A stretch of 49,401 nt of DNA from Erythrobacter sp. ANT-B3C2 (GCA_001683845.1 LXQI01000034.1:87545-136945); one strand, 5' to 3'. Positions 37,702 to 46,852 are shown, counted from the stretch's first letter. Notes: generated by a model from the sequence alone, not told the origin. Translations and numbers: made by a program.

Positions 37702-37738
37702 CCGTCCCACAATCCGTCCCACATTTCGTGTGGGACGG
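37702..37738. repeat. Right-end iterated motif upstream of int
   Basis: CCGTCCCACA occurs at 37702-37711 and 37714-37723 (12-bp step) and as its inverse complement at 37729-37738. The last two form a perfect 10-bp palindrome with a 5-base loop. The same motif lies near attL. All three copies are between the likely int transcription start and the int ATG, so integrase or AlpA binding here could control int. Confidence 0.65.
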
Positions 37739-37752
37739 AGCGGCACGAGGAG

Positions 37753-37781
37753 AAATTACGTGAACTCGTTGGTGTAGGCAA
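37753..37781 (-). promoter_or_regulatory. Candidate int promoter
   Basis: On the minus strand TTGCCT, 17-bp spacer, TAATTT, placed 61 bases upstream of the int ATG. Confidence 0.45.
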
Positions 37782-37841
37782 GGTACTGTTATCGTTGGTA
37801 ACTTGGAACGGTTTGACACCACTTGAGAAGGCACTTATAAG

Positions 37842-37857
37842 CCCCTCGGCTCCACCA
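37842..37857 (+). repeat. attR core
   Basis: An exact 16-bp copy of the tRNA-Ala 3' end (CCCCTCGGCTCCACCA). No tRNA body precedes it, so it marks the right junction of the element rather than a second tRNA gene. Confidence 0.9.
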
Positions 37858-38242
37858 GGTCTTCATGCCCAGAGCCGTACGGGCGATGGTTCTGGGCGGT
37901 GCCACTCTCTTATTCGGTGCGTGGGGAATTGTAGAGCGGTTCGGCCGATCGCTTGCCCGGAAACTGATTCCACTGCTCGGCCGCTTGGCCATCGCGGGAC
38001 CGGTCGGCATGATGCCACCGTCTGAACTTCGCGCGTTGGGCGCGGGTGTGGTTCGCCGTAGAGAGACCGCAAAGCGAAGACGGCGGTCGGATGCCATGTG
38101 GCGACGGGAACAGTCGCAAGGAATGGCTGGTTTTGCAGTTGGCGCTGGTCCGTTTGGAAGGCCAGCCGGATCGGCCGCAAGTTAACGGCCGCTCCGTTGG
38201 CCGGGCCGCGATTTGGCCGGCGGCGCATGAGGCGAACAGACG
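37858..38242. other. 385-bp region between attR and obgE, no firm gene
   Basis: Host DNA that followed the tRNA before insertion. It contains a plus-strand ORF (37865-38185, 106 aa) with a hydrophobic start and an Arg/Ser-rich rest. That ORF has no ribosome-binding site and mixed codon use, and a minus-strand frame of similar length overlaps it, so I do not call a gene. The obgE promoter should be here, but I see no clear -35/-10. Confidence 0.5.
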
Positions 38243-39319
38243 ATGCATTTTCTCGACCAGGCCAAGATCTATCTCCGCTCGGGCGGTGGCGGGCCGGGGG
38301 CGGTGAGCTTCCGGCGCGAAAAGTACATCGAATATGGCGGGCCCGATGGCGGCAATGGCGGCCGCGGTGGCGACATCATCCTGGAGGCGGTGCCCGGGCT
38401 CAACACGCTGATTGATTTTCGCTATTCGCAGCATTTCAAGGCGCCGCGCGGCAGTCACGGGATGGGCAAGAACCGCACCGGCAAGGGCGCTGAGGACCTG
38501 CTGATCGAAGTGCCCGTGGGCACCCAGGTGCTCGACGAGGAGCGCGAGGCGGTGCTCGCCGATTTTACCGAGGCCGGCCAGCGAGTCGTCCTGCTGCAGG
38601 GCGGCATGGGCGGACGCGGCAATGCCAGCTACAAGACCTCCACCAACCGCGCCCCGCGCCAGCACCAGCCGGGCGAGCCGGGCGAGGAGCTGTGGGTGTG
38701 GCTGCGGCTGAAGCTGCTGGCGGACGTGGGCCTTGTCGGCCTGCCCAATGCGGGCAAATCGACCTTCATAAACCAGGTCAGCAATGCCGGTGCCAAGGTC
38801 GGCGATTATGCCTTCACCACGCTGGTGCCTAAGCTGGGCGTGGTGCGCCACCGGGACCGCGAGTTCGTGCTGGCCGATATCCCCGGCCTGATCGAGGGCG
38901 CCGCCGACGGGGCGGGTATCGGCGACCGGTTTCTGGGCCATATCGAGCGCTGCCGGGTGCTGATCCACCTGGTCGACATCTCGGGCACCGATCCGGCCCC
39001 GGCGATGCGGGTGATCGAACGCGAGCTGGAGAGCTATGGCGCGGGGCTGGATGAGAAGCCGCGACTGATCGTGCTCAACAAGATCGATCTCGCCGATGCC
39101 GAGCTGGCCGAGGGTTTCGCGGCGGAGCTGCGCGCGGCCGGAGCGGAGCGCGTGTTCGCCATTTCGGGTGCGACCGGCGCGGGGGTTCCGGCCCTGCTCG
39201 ACGCGGCGCTGGCGCATCTGCCCGAGCGGACCGCGACCGAGGGCATTGCGCCCGCCCCGGTGACCGATACGGAGGAGCTGGACGACAAGGAGCCGCGCGC
39301 CTGGTCACCACTCGGCTGA
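38243..39319 (+). CDS. obgE: GTPase ObgE/CgtA
   Basis: Essential ribosome-associated GTPase involved in 50S maturation and stress signalling. It is 358 aa. The glycine-rich Obg fold occupies residues 1-~160 ([29 protein letters not shown]). The G domain shows G1 [10 protein letters not shown]3 [15 protein letters not shown]4 NKID and G5 ISGATGAGV. The short acidic tail lacks a larger C-terminal domain, as in many alphaproteobacteria. proB starts 82 bases later, which could form an operon. Confidence 0.97.
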   Translation: MHFLDQAKIYLRSGGGGPGAVSFRREKYIEYGGPDGGNGGRGGDIILEAVPGLNTLIDFRYSQHFKAPRGSHGMGKNRTGKGAEDLLIEVPVGTQVLDEEREAVLADFTEAGQRVVLLQGGMGGRGNASYKTSTNRAPRQHQPGEPGEELWVWLRLKLLADVGLVGLPNAGKSTFINQVSNAGAKVGDYAFTTLVPKLGVVRHRDREFVLADIPGLIEGAADGAGIGDRFLGHIERCRVLIHLVDISGTDPAPAMRVIERELESYGAGLDEKPRLIVLNKIDLADAELAEGFAAELRAAGAERVFAISGATGAGVPALLDAALAHLPERTATEGIAPAPVTDTEELDDKEPRAWSPLG

Positions 39320-39401
39320 GCGCGGCGCAGGGAGGCGGTGCCGTGGCGCCGGTTCCTGCCGGTGATTTCCCCTGCGGCGAATTGGTTCTAAGCGCATCGG
39401 C

Positions 39402-40535
39402 ATGACCATCGCGCGCCTCGCCGACCTTGCTGACCCCGCCGCCACGCCGTGTTTGGTGCTGAAGGTGGGATCGGCGTTGCTGGTGGGGCCCGACGGGGCG
39501 CCGCGCCGCGAATGGCTTGGCTCGCTGGTGACGGAGATCGCCGCGGCGCAGGCGCGGGGACAGCGGGTGGTGGTGGTCAGCTCGGGTGCGATCGCGCTGG
39601 GCGCAGCGCGGCTGGCGCTGGAGAAGGGCGGGCGCGGCAGCCTGGCCGATGCGCAAGCCGCCGCGGCCGTGGGGCAGATCGCGCTGGCGGGCCTGTGGTC
39701 AGGCCTGCTCGCGGGCGAGGGGTTGGTGGCCGCGCAGCTGCTGCTGACGCTGGAGGACCTCGAGGACCGGAGGCGCTATCTCAACGCCTCGGCCACGCTC
39801 GGCCGCTTGCTAAAGGCGGGCGTGGTGCCAGTGATCAACGAAAACGATTCGGTCGCCACCGAGGAAATCCGCTTCGGCGACAACGATCGGCTGGCCGCGC
39901 GCGTGGCGCAAGCCGCCGGGGCGGCGGCGGCGGTGCTGCTCTCGGATGTGGACGGGCTGTACGACCGCGCTCCGCAGGCCGAGGGCGCGAAGCTGATCCG
40001 GCGGGTGGAGGGCCTGACCGAGGCGGTGCACGCCATGGCCAGCGGTGCCTCGGGCTCGGGGGTGGGGAGCGGGGGGATGACCTCCAAGCTGCAGGCCGCC
40101 GAGATCGCCACCCGTGCCGGCATTACTCTAGCGATCATCAACGGCACCCACGATGCCCCGCTCGGACGGGCGATCGGCAGCGAGACCGGCACCCTGTTCC
40201 AGCCGACCCGCCGCGACCGAGGGCGCAAGGCGTGGCTGGGCGGGCGGCAGCGGATGAAGGGCGCGCTGGTGGTGGATGATGGCTGTGCGGGCGCACTCGC
40301 CAGTGGCGGAAGCCTGCTGGCGAGCGGGATCGTCGGCGTGGAGGGTGTCTTCCGCCGCGGCGATCCAGTGGGTGTGCGCGACGAGCACGGGCGGCCGCTG
40401 GCGCAGGGTCTTTCCGAATATGGCTCGGCCGAGATCGAGCGAATCAAGGGGCATCGCAGCGAGGAGCAGGCCGGCCTGCTCGGCTATGCCCCACGCGCGG
40501 CGGTGATCCATCGCGACCAGCTGGTGCTGTTGTGA
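39402..40535 (+). CDS. proB: Glutamate 5-kinase
   Basis: ATP-dependent first step of proline synthesis, feedback-inhibited by proline in the family. It is 377 aa. The amino-acid kinase domain (1-~265) shows LVLKVGSALLVG, VVVVSSGAIALGA, VPVINENDSVATEE and LLSDVDGLYDRAP. The C-terminal PUA domain begins around residue 285 (GALVVDDGCAGAL, ASGIVGVEGVFRRGDPV). It complements proC at 18.9 kb. The TGA overlaps the GTG of the next gene (GTGA). Confidence 0.96.
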   Translation: MTIARLADLADPAATPCLVLKVGSALLVGPDGAPRREWLGSLVTEIAAAQARGQRVVVVSSGAIALGAARLALEKGGRGSLADAQAAAAVGQIALAGLWSGLLAGEGLVAAQLLLTLEDLEDRRRYLNASATLGRLLKAGVVPVINENDSVATEEIRFGDNDRLAARVAQAAGAAAAVLLSDVDGLYDRAPQAEGAKLIRRVEGLTEAVHAMASGASGSGVGSGGMTSKLQAAEIATRAGITLAIINGTHDAPLGRAIGSETGTLFQPTRRDRGRKAWLGGRQRMKGALVVDDGCAGALASGGSLLASGIVGVEGVFRRGDPVGVRDEHGRPLAQGLSEYGSAEIERIKGHRSEEQAGLLGYAPRAAVIHRDQLVLL

Positions 40536-41458
40536 CCGGCTATTCTATGGGGCCGGTGGCGGTGACCGGGGCGACCGGCTTCGTCGGCCAGGCGCTGCTC
40601 GACAAGGCGGCGGCACAGGGAATAGCCATTCGCGCTCTCGCCCGGCGCGAGCAGGCCCCGCGCGGCGGTGTCGAGTGGGTGAGCGGTGATCTTGCTGATG
40701 GCGCAGCGCTCGCCCGGTTGGTGGAGGGCGCGCGGGCGGTGTTGCACATCGCCGGGGTGGTCAACGCGCCCGATCGTGAAGGCTTTCACACCGGCAATGT
40801 CGACGGGACCGAGGCGCTGGTGGCGGCGGCGAGCAACGCGAAGGTGGAGCGGTTCGTGTTCGTTTCTTCGTTGGCGGCGCGCGAGCCGGGGCTTTCCGCC
40901 TACGGCCGCTCCAAGCGCCATGCCGAGGAGATCGTGCAGACCTCGCAGCTCGACTGGACGATCGTGCGGCCGCCGGCGATCTATGGCCCGCGCGACCGCG
41001 AGGTGCTGGAACTGTTCCGCGCCGCCCGCTGGCGGGTGGTGCCGATGCCGCCGCCTGGGCGCAGCTCGCTGTTGCATGTTGCCGATCTCGCGCGGCTGTT
41101 GCTGGCGCTGGTGCCTGGCTTGCCGGTTGCACGGCAGCGTATTTTCGAGCCCGATGACGGGCGCGAGGGAGGCTGGAGCCATGGCGAGTTCGCGCGCGCA
41201 ATCGGTGCGGCGGTGGAGCGCGGCGTATGGGTGCCGCATCTGCCGCGGCGCGTGCTGCTGATGGTGGCGCGAATCGATCGGCTGCTCCGGCGCGACGGGG
41301 CAAAGCTGACCGCCGACCGGGTCGGCTATATGACGCATCCCGATTGGGTTTGTGCGCCTGCGAAGGCGCCGCCCGCCGATTTGTGGCAGGCGCAGGTGTC
41401 GACAGCGGATGGGCTGGCCGCGACCGCGCGTTGGTATCGCGCGCAAAACTGGCTCTGA
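40532..41458 (+). CDS. NAD(P)-dependent epimerase/dehydratase family protein (extended/atypical SDR)
   Basis: It is 308 aa. The N-terminal Rossmann loop GATGFVGQALLDKA (TGxxGxxG type) is followed by VLHIAGVV, and the active-site region has FVSSLAARE and a Tyr-x3-Lys (YGRSKRHAE). RPPAIYGPRDRE is the usual substrate-side motif of epimerases and of complex-I assembly-type atypical SDRs. The substrate cannot be told from sequence. It starts at a GTG overlapping the proB stop. It converges with cysH at a strong terminator. Confidence 0.85.
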   Translation: MTGYSMGPVAVTGATGFVGQALLDKAAAQGIAIRALARREQAPRGGVEWVSGDLADGAALARLVEGARAVLHIAGVVNAPDREGFHTGNVDGTEALVAAASNAKVERFVFVSSLAAREPGLSAYGRSKRHAEEIVQTSQLDWTIVRPPAIYGPRDREVLELFRAARWRVVPMPPPGRSSLLHVADLARLLLALVPGLPVARQRIFEPDDGREGGWSHGEFARAIGAAVERGVWVPHLPRRVLLMVARIDRLLRRDGAKLTADRVGYMTHPDWVCAPAKAPPADLWQAQVSTADGLAATARWYRAQNWL

Positions 41459-41468
41459 GACGCGAAAA

Positions 41469-41496
41469 AAGGCCCGACCGTTGCCGGCCGGGCCTT
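41469..41496. terminator. Bidirectional terminator between the SDR gene and cysH
   Basis: An 8-bp stem AAGGCCCG/CGGGCCTT with a 12-base loop, preceded by AAAAAA and followed by GAAAGTTTTG. It can serve the plus-strand SDR gene and, with the U-run on the other strand, the minus-strand sulfur genes. Confidence 0.75.
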
Positions 41497-41610
41497 GAAA
41501 GTTTTGGGAGAGGATGCCTGTGAAGGCCCGATCGATATGGGCCGATCCGATCTATGCTGCAAACGCGAAAAGCGCAACTGATGTTGCGCTAAACGCAATC
41601 GAACACCTCA

Positions 41611-42417
41611 TCAGAAGACGGGTTCATAGCCGGGCGGCAGTTCGCCCCCGTTCTCGCCCGATGGAGCGCTCGCCGAATCGCCGGACGAGTGGATGCCGCA
41701 TTCGGTCTTGTCCCAGCCGCGCCAGCGTCCGGCGCGCGGGTCTTCCCCCGGGGCGACGGTGCTGGTGCACGGCTCGCATCCGACCGAAAGATAGCCCTTC
41801 GCCTCCAGCGGATGACGCGGAAGGTCGTGGGCGGCGAAATAGGCCTCGAGATCGTCCTTGGTCCAGTCGCCGAGCGGGTTGATCTTGAGCCGACCGTCCT
41901 CGATTTCGAACCGGGGCAGGTTCTGGCGGGTGGAGGACTGGAACGCCTTGCGGCCCGAAACCCAGCTGTCCAGCCCCTGCTTGGCGCGGCGCAGCGGCTC
42001 CACCTTGCGGATGTCGCAGCAGCCATCCGGATCCCACGACCAGCGCAGGCCGGTACCGTCCTTCGCCTGCAGCACCGCCGCGTGCGGGGCGACGATCGAG
42101 CTGTCGGTAAAGCCGAGCTGCTCGATCAGCGTTTCGCGATAGGCCATAGTCTCGGCGAACATCTTCAGCGTGTCGACAAACACCACCGGCACATTGCGGT
42201 TGGCCTGCGCCACGAGGTGCAGCAGCACCGCGCTTTCGGTGCCGAAGGAGGACACCACCGCCACGCGGCCCAGCGGAGTGCCCAGCGCACCATTGGAAAG
42301 CAATTCGCACAGCATCGCCGCCGAATCCACGCTGGCGAAGCGGGCGTTCAGCGCATCGGCATCGGCCGGGACGAAGCCGGGCTGCGGATCGATGATGTCG
42401 CGCGCGCGGCTAGCCAT
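41611..42417 (-). CDS. cysH: Phosphoadenylyl/adenylyl-sulfate reductase (assimilatory)
   Basis: Reduces activated sulfate to sulfite with thioredoxin or glutaredoxin. It is 268 aa. Besides the PAPS-reductase fold (VVSSFGTESAVLLHLV), it has GCCDIRKVEPL and SVGCEPCTS, i.e. the CC...CxxC cysteines of the 4Fe-4S adenylyl-sulfate (APS) reductase group, and the catalytic ECGIH near the C-terminus. So APS is the likely substrate. The start at 42417 overlaps the DUF934 gene by 8 bases; last gene of the block. Confidence 0.95.
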   Translation of the reverse strand: MASRARDIIDPQPGFVPADADALNARFASVDSAAMLCELLSNGALGTPLGRVAVVSSFGTESAVLLHLVAQANRNVPVVFVDTLKMFAETMAYRETLIEQLGFTDSSIVAPHAAVLQAKDGTGLRWSWDPDGCCDIRKVEPLRRAKQGLDSWVSGRKAFQSSTRQNLPRFEIEDGRLKINPLGDWTKDDLEAYFAAHDLPRHPLEAKGYLSVGCEPCTSTVAPGEDPRAGRWRGWDKTECGIHSSGDSASAPSGENGGELPPGYEPVF

Positions 42418-42913
42418 CTGAGCCCTCTTCTGATCCGGGCTTGCTGCCGTGGCGCAGCGCCCAGATCGGCACGCGGGCGTCGGCGGCGGGCTGGTAGACC
42501 TCGGGCCAGCGGGCGAAGGCGGCGGCGGCATCGTGCTCGTCGATCCGCTGTGCAGGCGCGAAGCTGTCGAAGCCGCAGCGGCGCATAAAGGCGAGCTGGT
42601 CCACCAGCACATCGCCCACCGCGCGCAATTCGCCGGTGTAGCCGGCCTCGCGCAGGATGCGGGCGGCGGACATGCCGCGGCCATCGGTAAAGGCGGGGAA
42701 GTTCACCTCGACCAATGCAATGCGGGCAAGATGGGGGAGCAAGGCGCGCGTATCGTCGCCCGGCTCGACCCGCACCGCCGCTGCATTGGTCTGCCCGAGG
42801 AATGCATCGACGGTGACCCCCGGGTGATCGGCCGCTTCGTCGCTGCGAAAGCGGAACTGCACATCGTCGATTTCACGAAAACCCTGGGCATCGACGGGAA
42901 GCATGTCAGCCAT
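42410..42913 (-). CDS. DUF934 family protein, sulfite-reduction accessory
   Basis: It is 167 aa. It matches the DUF934 family, which is nearly always found beside cysI/cysH in proteobacteria: the block ARIALVEVNFPAFTDGRG, then SAARILREAGYTGELRAVGDVLVDQLAFMRRCGFD. The molecular role is not established to my knowledge; a part in electron delivery or in assembly of sulfite reductase is a guess. The ATG at 42913 overlaps the end of cysI by 8 bases and its own stop overlaps cysH, so all three are coupled. Confidence 0.9.
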   Translation of the reverse strand: MADMLPVDAQGFREIDDVQFRFRSDEAADHPGVTVDAFLGQTNAAAVRVEPGDDTRALLPHLARIALVEVNFPAFTDGRGMSAARILREAGYTGELRAVGDVLVDQLAFMRRCGFDSFAPAQRIDEHDAAAAFARWPEVYQPAADARVPIWALRHGSKPGSEEGSDG

Positions 42914-44540
42914 AGAGCGCCTCCTTGAACGGCTCCATGCCGATGCGGCGGTAAGTATCGAGGAAGCGTTCGCCATCGGCGCGCTGCGCGAGATAGACAT
43001 CGGCGGCGATTTCCACCGCATTGACGATACCGTCCTCGTCGAAGCCGGGGCCGGTGATCTTGCCGAGCGAGGTATCCGCGCCCTCGCTGCCGCCGAGCAG
43101 CAGCTGGTAGTTTTCCAGGCCCTTCTTGTCGACGCCCAGGATGCCGATGTGGCCCGCATGGTGGTGGCCGCAGGCATTGATGCAGCCGCTGATCTTGAGC
43201 TTCAGCTCGCCCAGCGCATCGGCCTTGCCGCTGGCATCAAACCGCTCGGAGATCTTCTGCGCCAGGGGAATGGAGCGGGCGTTGGCGAGGCTGCAATAAT
43301 CGAGGCCGGGGCAGGCGATGATGTCACCCACCTGATCGAGATTGGCGGTGCCGAGGCCCGCCGGCTCCAGCTGTTGCCACAGCGCGTACAATCGGCGCTT
43401 TTGCACGTGGGGCAAGACGATGTTCTGAGCGTGGGTAACGCGGCATTCGTCGAAGCTGTATTCGCGCGCCAGTTCCGCCATCAGATGCATCTGCTCGGCC
43501 GAGGCATCGCCGGGAATTCCGCCGACCGGCTTCAGGCTGATGGTGACGGCGATGTAGCCGGGCTGGCGGTGCAGGTGGCAGTTGCGCTCGATCCAGCGGG
43601 CGAAGGCGGGGTCGGAGCGGTCGATTGTCTCGGGCAGGCCGGGGATGAAGGCAGGGTCGGCGAAATGGGTGCGGATGCGCTCCAGCTCGGCGAAGCGCGG
43701 CTCGATGCCGAGGGCGAGCAGGTGGGCGAATTCCTCCTCCACCTGGCGGGTGTATTCTTCTGCGCCCAACTCGTGGACAAGGATCTTGATGCGCGCCTTG
43801 AACTTGTTGTCGCGCCGGCCATAGCGGTTATAGACGCGAAGGCAGGCCTCCGAATAGGTTATTAGCTGGTCGAGCGGCACGAACTCGCGGATCAGCGGAG
43901 CGATCATCGGCGTGCGGCCCATGCCCCCGCCGACATAGAAGGCGGCGCCCAATTCACCGGACGCATTCTTCACGAGGCGGATGCCGATATCGTGCAGCCG
44001 CATCGCCGCGCGATCGATCTCGGAGGCGATTACCGCGATCTTGAACTTGCGCGGCAAAGCGCTGAATTCGGGGTGGAAGCTCGACCATTGCCGCAGCAAT
44101 TCGGCATAGGGGCGCGGATCGGTCACCTCGTCGGCCGCGGCGCCGGCATAGTGATCTGAGCTGATGTTGCGGATGCAATTCCCACTGGTCTGGATTGCGT
44201 GCATCTCCACCTCCGCCAGATCTGCGAGGATGTCGGGCGCCTCTTCCAGCTTGATCCAATTGTACTGGATGTTCTGCCGGGTGGTGAAATGGCCGTAGCC
44301 GCGATCGTACTTGTCCGCGATGTCCGCCAGCGCGTGCATCTGCGCGCTGCTGAGCGTGCCGTAGGGTACGGCCACGCGCAGCATGTAGGCGTGCAGCTGG
44401 AGGTAAAGGCCGTTCATAAGCCGGAGCGGCTTGAACTGATCTTCACTCAGCTTGCCATCCAGCCGGCGGCGCGTCTGGTCGCGGAATTCGGCGACGCGGG
44501 TTTCGACCATCGTCTGGTCGTAGGTATCGTAGCGGTACAT
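42906..44540 (-). CDS. cysI: Sulfite reductase hemoprotein (siroheme, 4Fe-4S)
   Basis: Six-electron reduction of sulfite to sulfide. It is 544 aa. Two ferredoxin-like half domains are seen, with the substrate-side TRQNIQYNWIKLEE and SGNCIRNISSD. Cluster/siroheme ligands are ACPGLDYCSLA (C-x5-C) and SGCINACGHHH (C-x3-C). The start is the ATG at 44540, which shares a base with the upstream TGA (TGATG); a TTG four codons earlier is less likely. No cysJ flavoprotein is nearby, as is usual for this ferredoxin-type enzyme. Siroheme would come from the cobA product. Confidence 0.95.
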   Translation of the reverse strand: MYRYDTYDQTMVETRVAEFRDQTRRRLDGKLSEDQFKPLRLMNGLYLQLHAYMLRVAVPYGTLSSAQMHALADIADKYDRGYGHFTTRQNIQYNWIKLEEAPDILADLAEVEMHAIQTSGNCIRNISSDHYAGAAADEVTDPRPYAELLRQWSSFHPEFSALPRKFKIAVIASEIDRAAMRLHDIGIRLVKNASGELGAAFYVGGGMGRTPMIAPLIREFVPLDQLITYSEACLRVYNRYGRRDNKFKARIKILVHELGAEEYTRQVEEEFAHLLALGIEPRFAELERIRTHFADPAFIPGLPETIDRSDPAFARWIERNCHLHRQPGYIAVTISLKPVGGIPGDASAEQMHLMAELAREYSFDECRVTHAQNIVLPHVQKRRLYALWQQLEPAGLGTANLDQVGDIIACPGLDYCSLANARSIPLAQKISERFDASGKADALGELKLKISGCINACGHHHAGHIGILGVDKKGLENYQLLLGGSEGADTSLGKITGPGFDEDGIVNAVEIAADVYLAQRADGERFLDTYRRIGMEPFKEALYG

Positions 44541-44839
44541 CAGATCACCCAATTGCCGGCGTCGGGATCGGCCGGGCGGAGCGTGAGATCGGGGCGCACG
44601 GTAGGGCCGAGTGCGCGCACCCGGTCCTTGATATGGGCGGGGCGCACGCGGCCGGTGGCATCGCGTTCGGCCTGGATGGCGTAGGGCACGTTGACGCGGC
44701 GGGCGGCTTCTTCGCGCGCGGCGACGAGATCGGCCTCCTCACCCACGTCCACCGCGTGCTCGACATGGAGCGACCAGCCGATGCCATCCCACCACACCAC
44801 CGCGCCGGTGCGCAGATCGTTGCCGGTGAGGACTTTCAT
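44540..44839 (-). CDS. DUF2849 family protein
   Basis: It is 99 aa. It fits DUF2849, small proteins found between cobA/cysG and cysI in alphaproteobacteria: KVLTGNDLRTGAVVWWDG at the N-terminus, HAVDVGEEADLVAAREEA in the middle, and a closing RPDLTLRPADP. The role is unknown; constant linkage suggests a part in sulfite reductase function. The ATG overlaps the cobA stop and the TGA touches the cysI ATG. Confidence 0.88.
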   Translation of the reverse strand: MKVLTGNDLRTGAVVWWDGIGWSLHVEHAVDVGEEADLVAAREEAARRVNVPYAIQAERDATGRVRPAHIKDRVRALGPTVRPDLTLRPADPDAGNWVI

Positions 44840-45594
44840 GCAGCGGCTCCTTCGACGATGCGGGCGAGCACGCCATCGCTCTCGCGGGTGACCTCGCCAA
44901 TGACGATGAGCGCGGGGCTGATAACCGCCTCGTCCTCGACCAGTTCGGGCAGTCCCGCGAGCGGTCCGCGCAGCACGCGCATCCGGGCGCGGCTGGCGTT
45001 CTCGATGACCGCCATCGGCATGTCGGGTGCGAGGCCGTCGGCCATCAGCTTTTCGGCAATCTGGGGTGCGGTCTTCACGCCCATGAAGATGACCAGCGTG
45101 CGGCCGAACCCGGCCAGCCCGGCCCAATTCTGCTCGCTGAGGCCTTTACACTGCCCGGCGACGAAGCTGACGATGCTGGCATGATCGCGGTGGGTCAGCG
45201 GGATCTGCGCGGCGGCGGCGGCGCCCATCGCCGCGCTGATGCCGGGCACGATCTCGACCGGCACATCGGCCGCGTGGCAAGCCTCGGCTTCCTCGCCGCC
45301 ACGGCCGAAGACGAAGGGATCGCCGCCCTTCAGCCGCACCACGTCGCGTCCGGCGAGCGCGGCGCGGACCAGCAGCGCGTTGATCGCCTCCTGCTCCATC
45401 GTGTGGCGAGAGCGGCTCTTGGCGACCGAGATCAGCTCCGCTCGCGGCGGGGCAAGGGCGAGGATCTCGGGCGCGACCAGCCCATCATGCACCACGAGGC
45501 TGGCGCAGCCCAGCAGCCGCGCGGCGCGCAGCGTCAGCAGGTCGGGGTCGCCCGGGCCTGCGCCCACGAGGTAAACGGTGCCGGTGATTGCCAT
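44836..45594 (-). CDS. cobA: Uroporphyrinogen-III C-methyltransferase (SUMT)
   Basis: SAM-dependent double methylation of uroporphyrinogen III to precorrin-2, the first step to siroheme. It is 252 aa. The N-terminal block VYLVGAGPGDPDLLTLRA and RLKGGDPFVFGRGGEEAE are SUMT signatures, with VPGISAAMGAAA and PLTHRD. It lacks the CysG dehydrogenase/ferrochelatase part, so other enzymes must finish siroheme. I take the ATG at 45594 over a TTG at 45603. It is the first gene of the sulfur block. Confidence 0.95.
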   Translation of the reverse strand: MAITGTVYLVGAGPGDPDLLTLRAARLLGCASLVVHDGLVAPEILALAPPRAELISVAKSRSRHTMEQEAINALLVRAALAGRDVVRLKGGDPFVFGRGGEEAEACHAADVPVEIVPGISAAMGAAAAAQIPLTHRDHASIVSFVAGQCKGLSEQNWAGLAGFGRTLVIFMGVKTAPQIAEKLMADGLAPDMPMAVIENASRARMRVLRGPLAGLPELVEDEAVISPALIVIGEVTRESDGVLARIVEGAAA

Positions 45595-45654
45595 GGAGTG
45601 CAAATGGCCGCGAAGCGCGCGCCGTTCCAGCGAGAATGCTTTTGGCGCCGGCTA

Positions 45655-45678
45655 GGCCAGCTTTACGCAAAGCTGACC
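45655..45678. repeat. 10-bp inverted repeat upstream of cobA
   Basis: GGCCAGCTTT-ACGC-AAAGCTGACC pairs over 10 bp with one G-U. It lies between the mscS stop and cobA. Without a U-run it may be an operator for the sulfur block or a weak terminator of mscS. Confidence 0.45.
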
Positions 45679-45718
45679 GGTTCGTGCTTCCGATTGATCA
45701 CGCGGCGGCGATGCGCGC

Positions 45719-46852
45719 CTAGTGCTCCGAGCGTTCGACCCGCTGCGAGAGGGCCGCCAGCAATTGCCGGAACTCGTCGGTATCGCGCAGGTTCAGGTCG
45801 CGTTGGGGGAAGGGGATCTCGATCTCGTGTTCCTTCAGCAGGTGCCACAGGTTTTTTAGCACCTCGGAGCGGATGTTGCCGACCCCGTCTTCGGGATCGA
45901 CGATCCAGCAATGGATGATAAAATCGACGCTGCTCTCGCCATAGCCGGTCATCCACACGCTCGGCGGCGGTCGGTCGAGCACGCGCTTGCAAGCTTTCGC
46001 CGCCTCCATCATCAGCTTTTCGGCGAGTTCGATATCGGCATTGTACGAGACGCCGACCGGCACCTGGATGCGCACCTGGCGCGAGGAATAGGACCAGTTC
46101 TCGACCTGGTTGATCATCAGGTTCTCGTTCGGAATGAGATATTCCTTCTCGTCCCGGGTGATGATCGAGACCGCGCGCACGCCGATCCGGCGGATCTGGC
46201 CGAAAGTCTCCTTGCCCGAGGTATCGGCCACCACGATCACGTCGCCGGGCTTGATCGAGCGGTCCATCAGCAGAATGATTCCGGCGATCAGATTGCCGAA
46301 GGTGCGCTGGAGGCCGAAGCCGATCGCAAGGCCAAAGGCGCCCGAGAACACCGCCAGCGCGGTGAGATCGATGCCGAGCAGGTCCACCCCGACGAAGAAA
46401 GCGAAGGCCCAGACGGCGATCGCCACGATCTTCTCGCCCAGCACCGATTGCGAGGGGGAGAGGCGGGTGAACCGGCGCAGCAGATTGTTGGCCAGCCGGG
46501 TGGCGATGCGCGCGGCCAGGATGATGCCCACGATCACCAGCGCCACGACAGCCACGCTCCACAAGGAGATGCGGGTCTCGTCCATGGTGATGCCGATGGC
46601 ATCCAGCTGCTCGATGATGCTGCCGGCGGTGACGCTTTGTTCGGTCAGCTCGGCCCGGAGCGCATCGGCGCCGGTGACCGCATCTTCCGCCGGCACTTCA
46701 GGCAGGCCGGGGGCGAGCGGATCGGGCGCGGGCGTGGCGGTGGCTTCGGGCGCGCCATCGGCGGTGCTATAGGCTGTGCCGGGTTCGGCCGCTGGCTCCC
46801 TGGTGGGTTCGGGGGCGGGATCCCGAGCCGCCTGGGTGTAGAAGGGGCTCAT
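45719..46852 (-). CDS. mscS: MscS-family mechanosensitive channel
   Basis: It is 377 aa. The first ~65 residues are Pro/Ala/Glu-rich and probably disordered. Three membrane helices follow; the last is the pore helix with AFGLAIGFGLQRTFGNLIAGI, the glycine/alanine-packed TM3 of MscS. Then come the beta domain (IKPGDVIVVADTSG, IPNENLMINQVENWSY) and the cytoplasmic vestibule. It would open on hypo-osmotic shock. The ATG at 46852 overlaps the end of the upstream metC-like gene by 4 bases (ATGA). Confidence 0.93.
   Translation of the reverse strand: MSPFYTQAARDPAPEPTREPAAEPGTAYSTADGAPEATATPAPDPLAPGLPEVPAEDAVTGADALRAELTEQSVTAGSIIEQLDAIGITMDETRISLWSVAVVALVIVGIILAARIATRLANNLLRRFTRLSPSQSVLGEKIVAIAVWAFAFFVGVDLLGIDLTALAVFSGAFGLAIGFGLQRTFGNLIAGIILLMDRSIKPGDVIVVADTSGKETFGQIRRIGVRAVSIITRDEKEYLIPNENLMINQVENWSYSSRQVRIQVPVGVSYNADIELAEKLMMEAAKACKRVLDRPPPSVWMTGYGESSVDFIIHCWIVDPEDGVGNIRSEVLKNLWHLLKEHEIEIPFPQRDLNLRDTDEFRQLLAALSQRVERSEH

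Noticed and set aside
37842..37857. A second tRNA-Ala at the right junction
   Set aside because: Only the 3' 16 bases are present; no D or anticodon arms precede it. It is attR.
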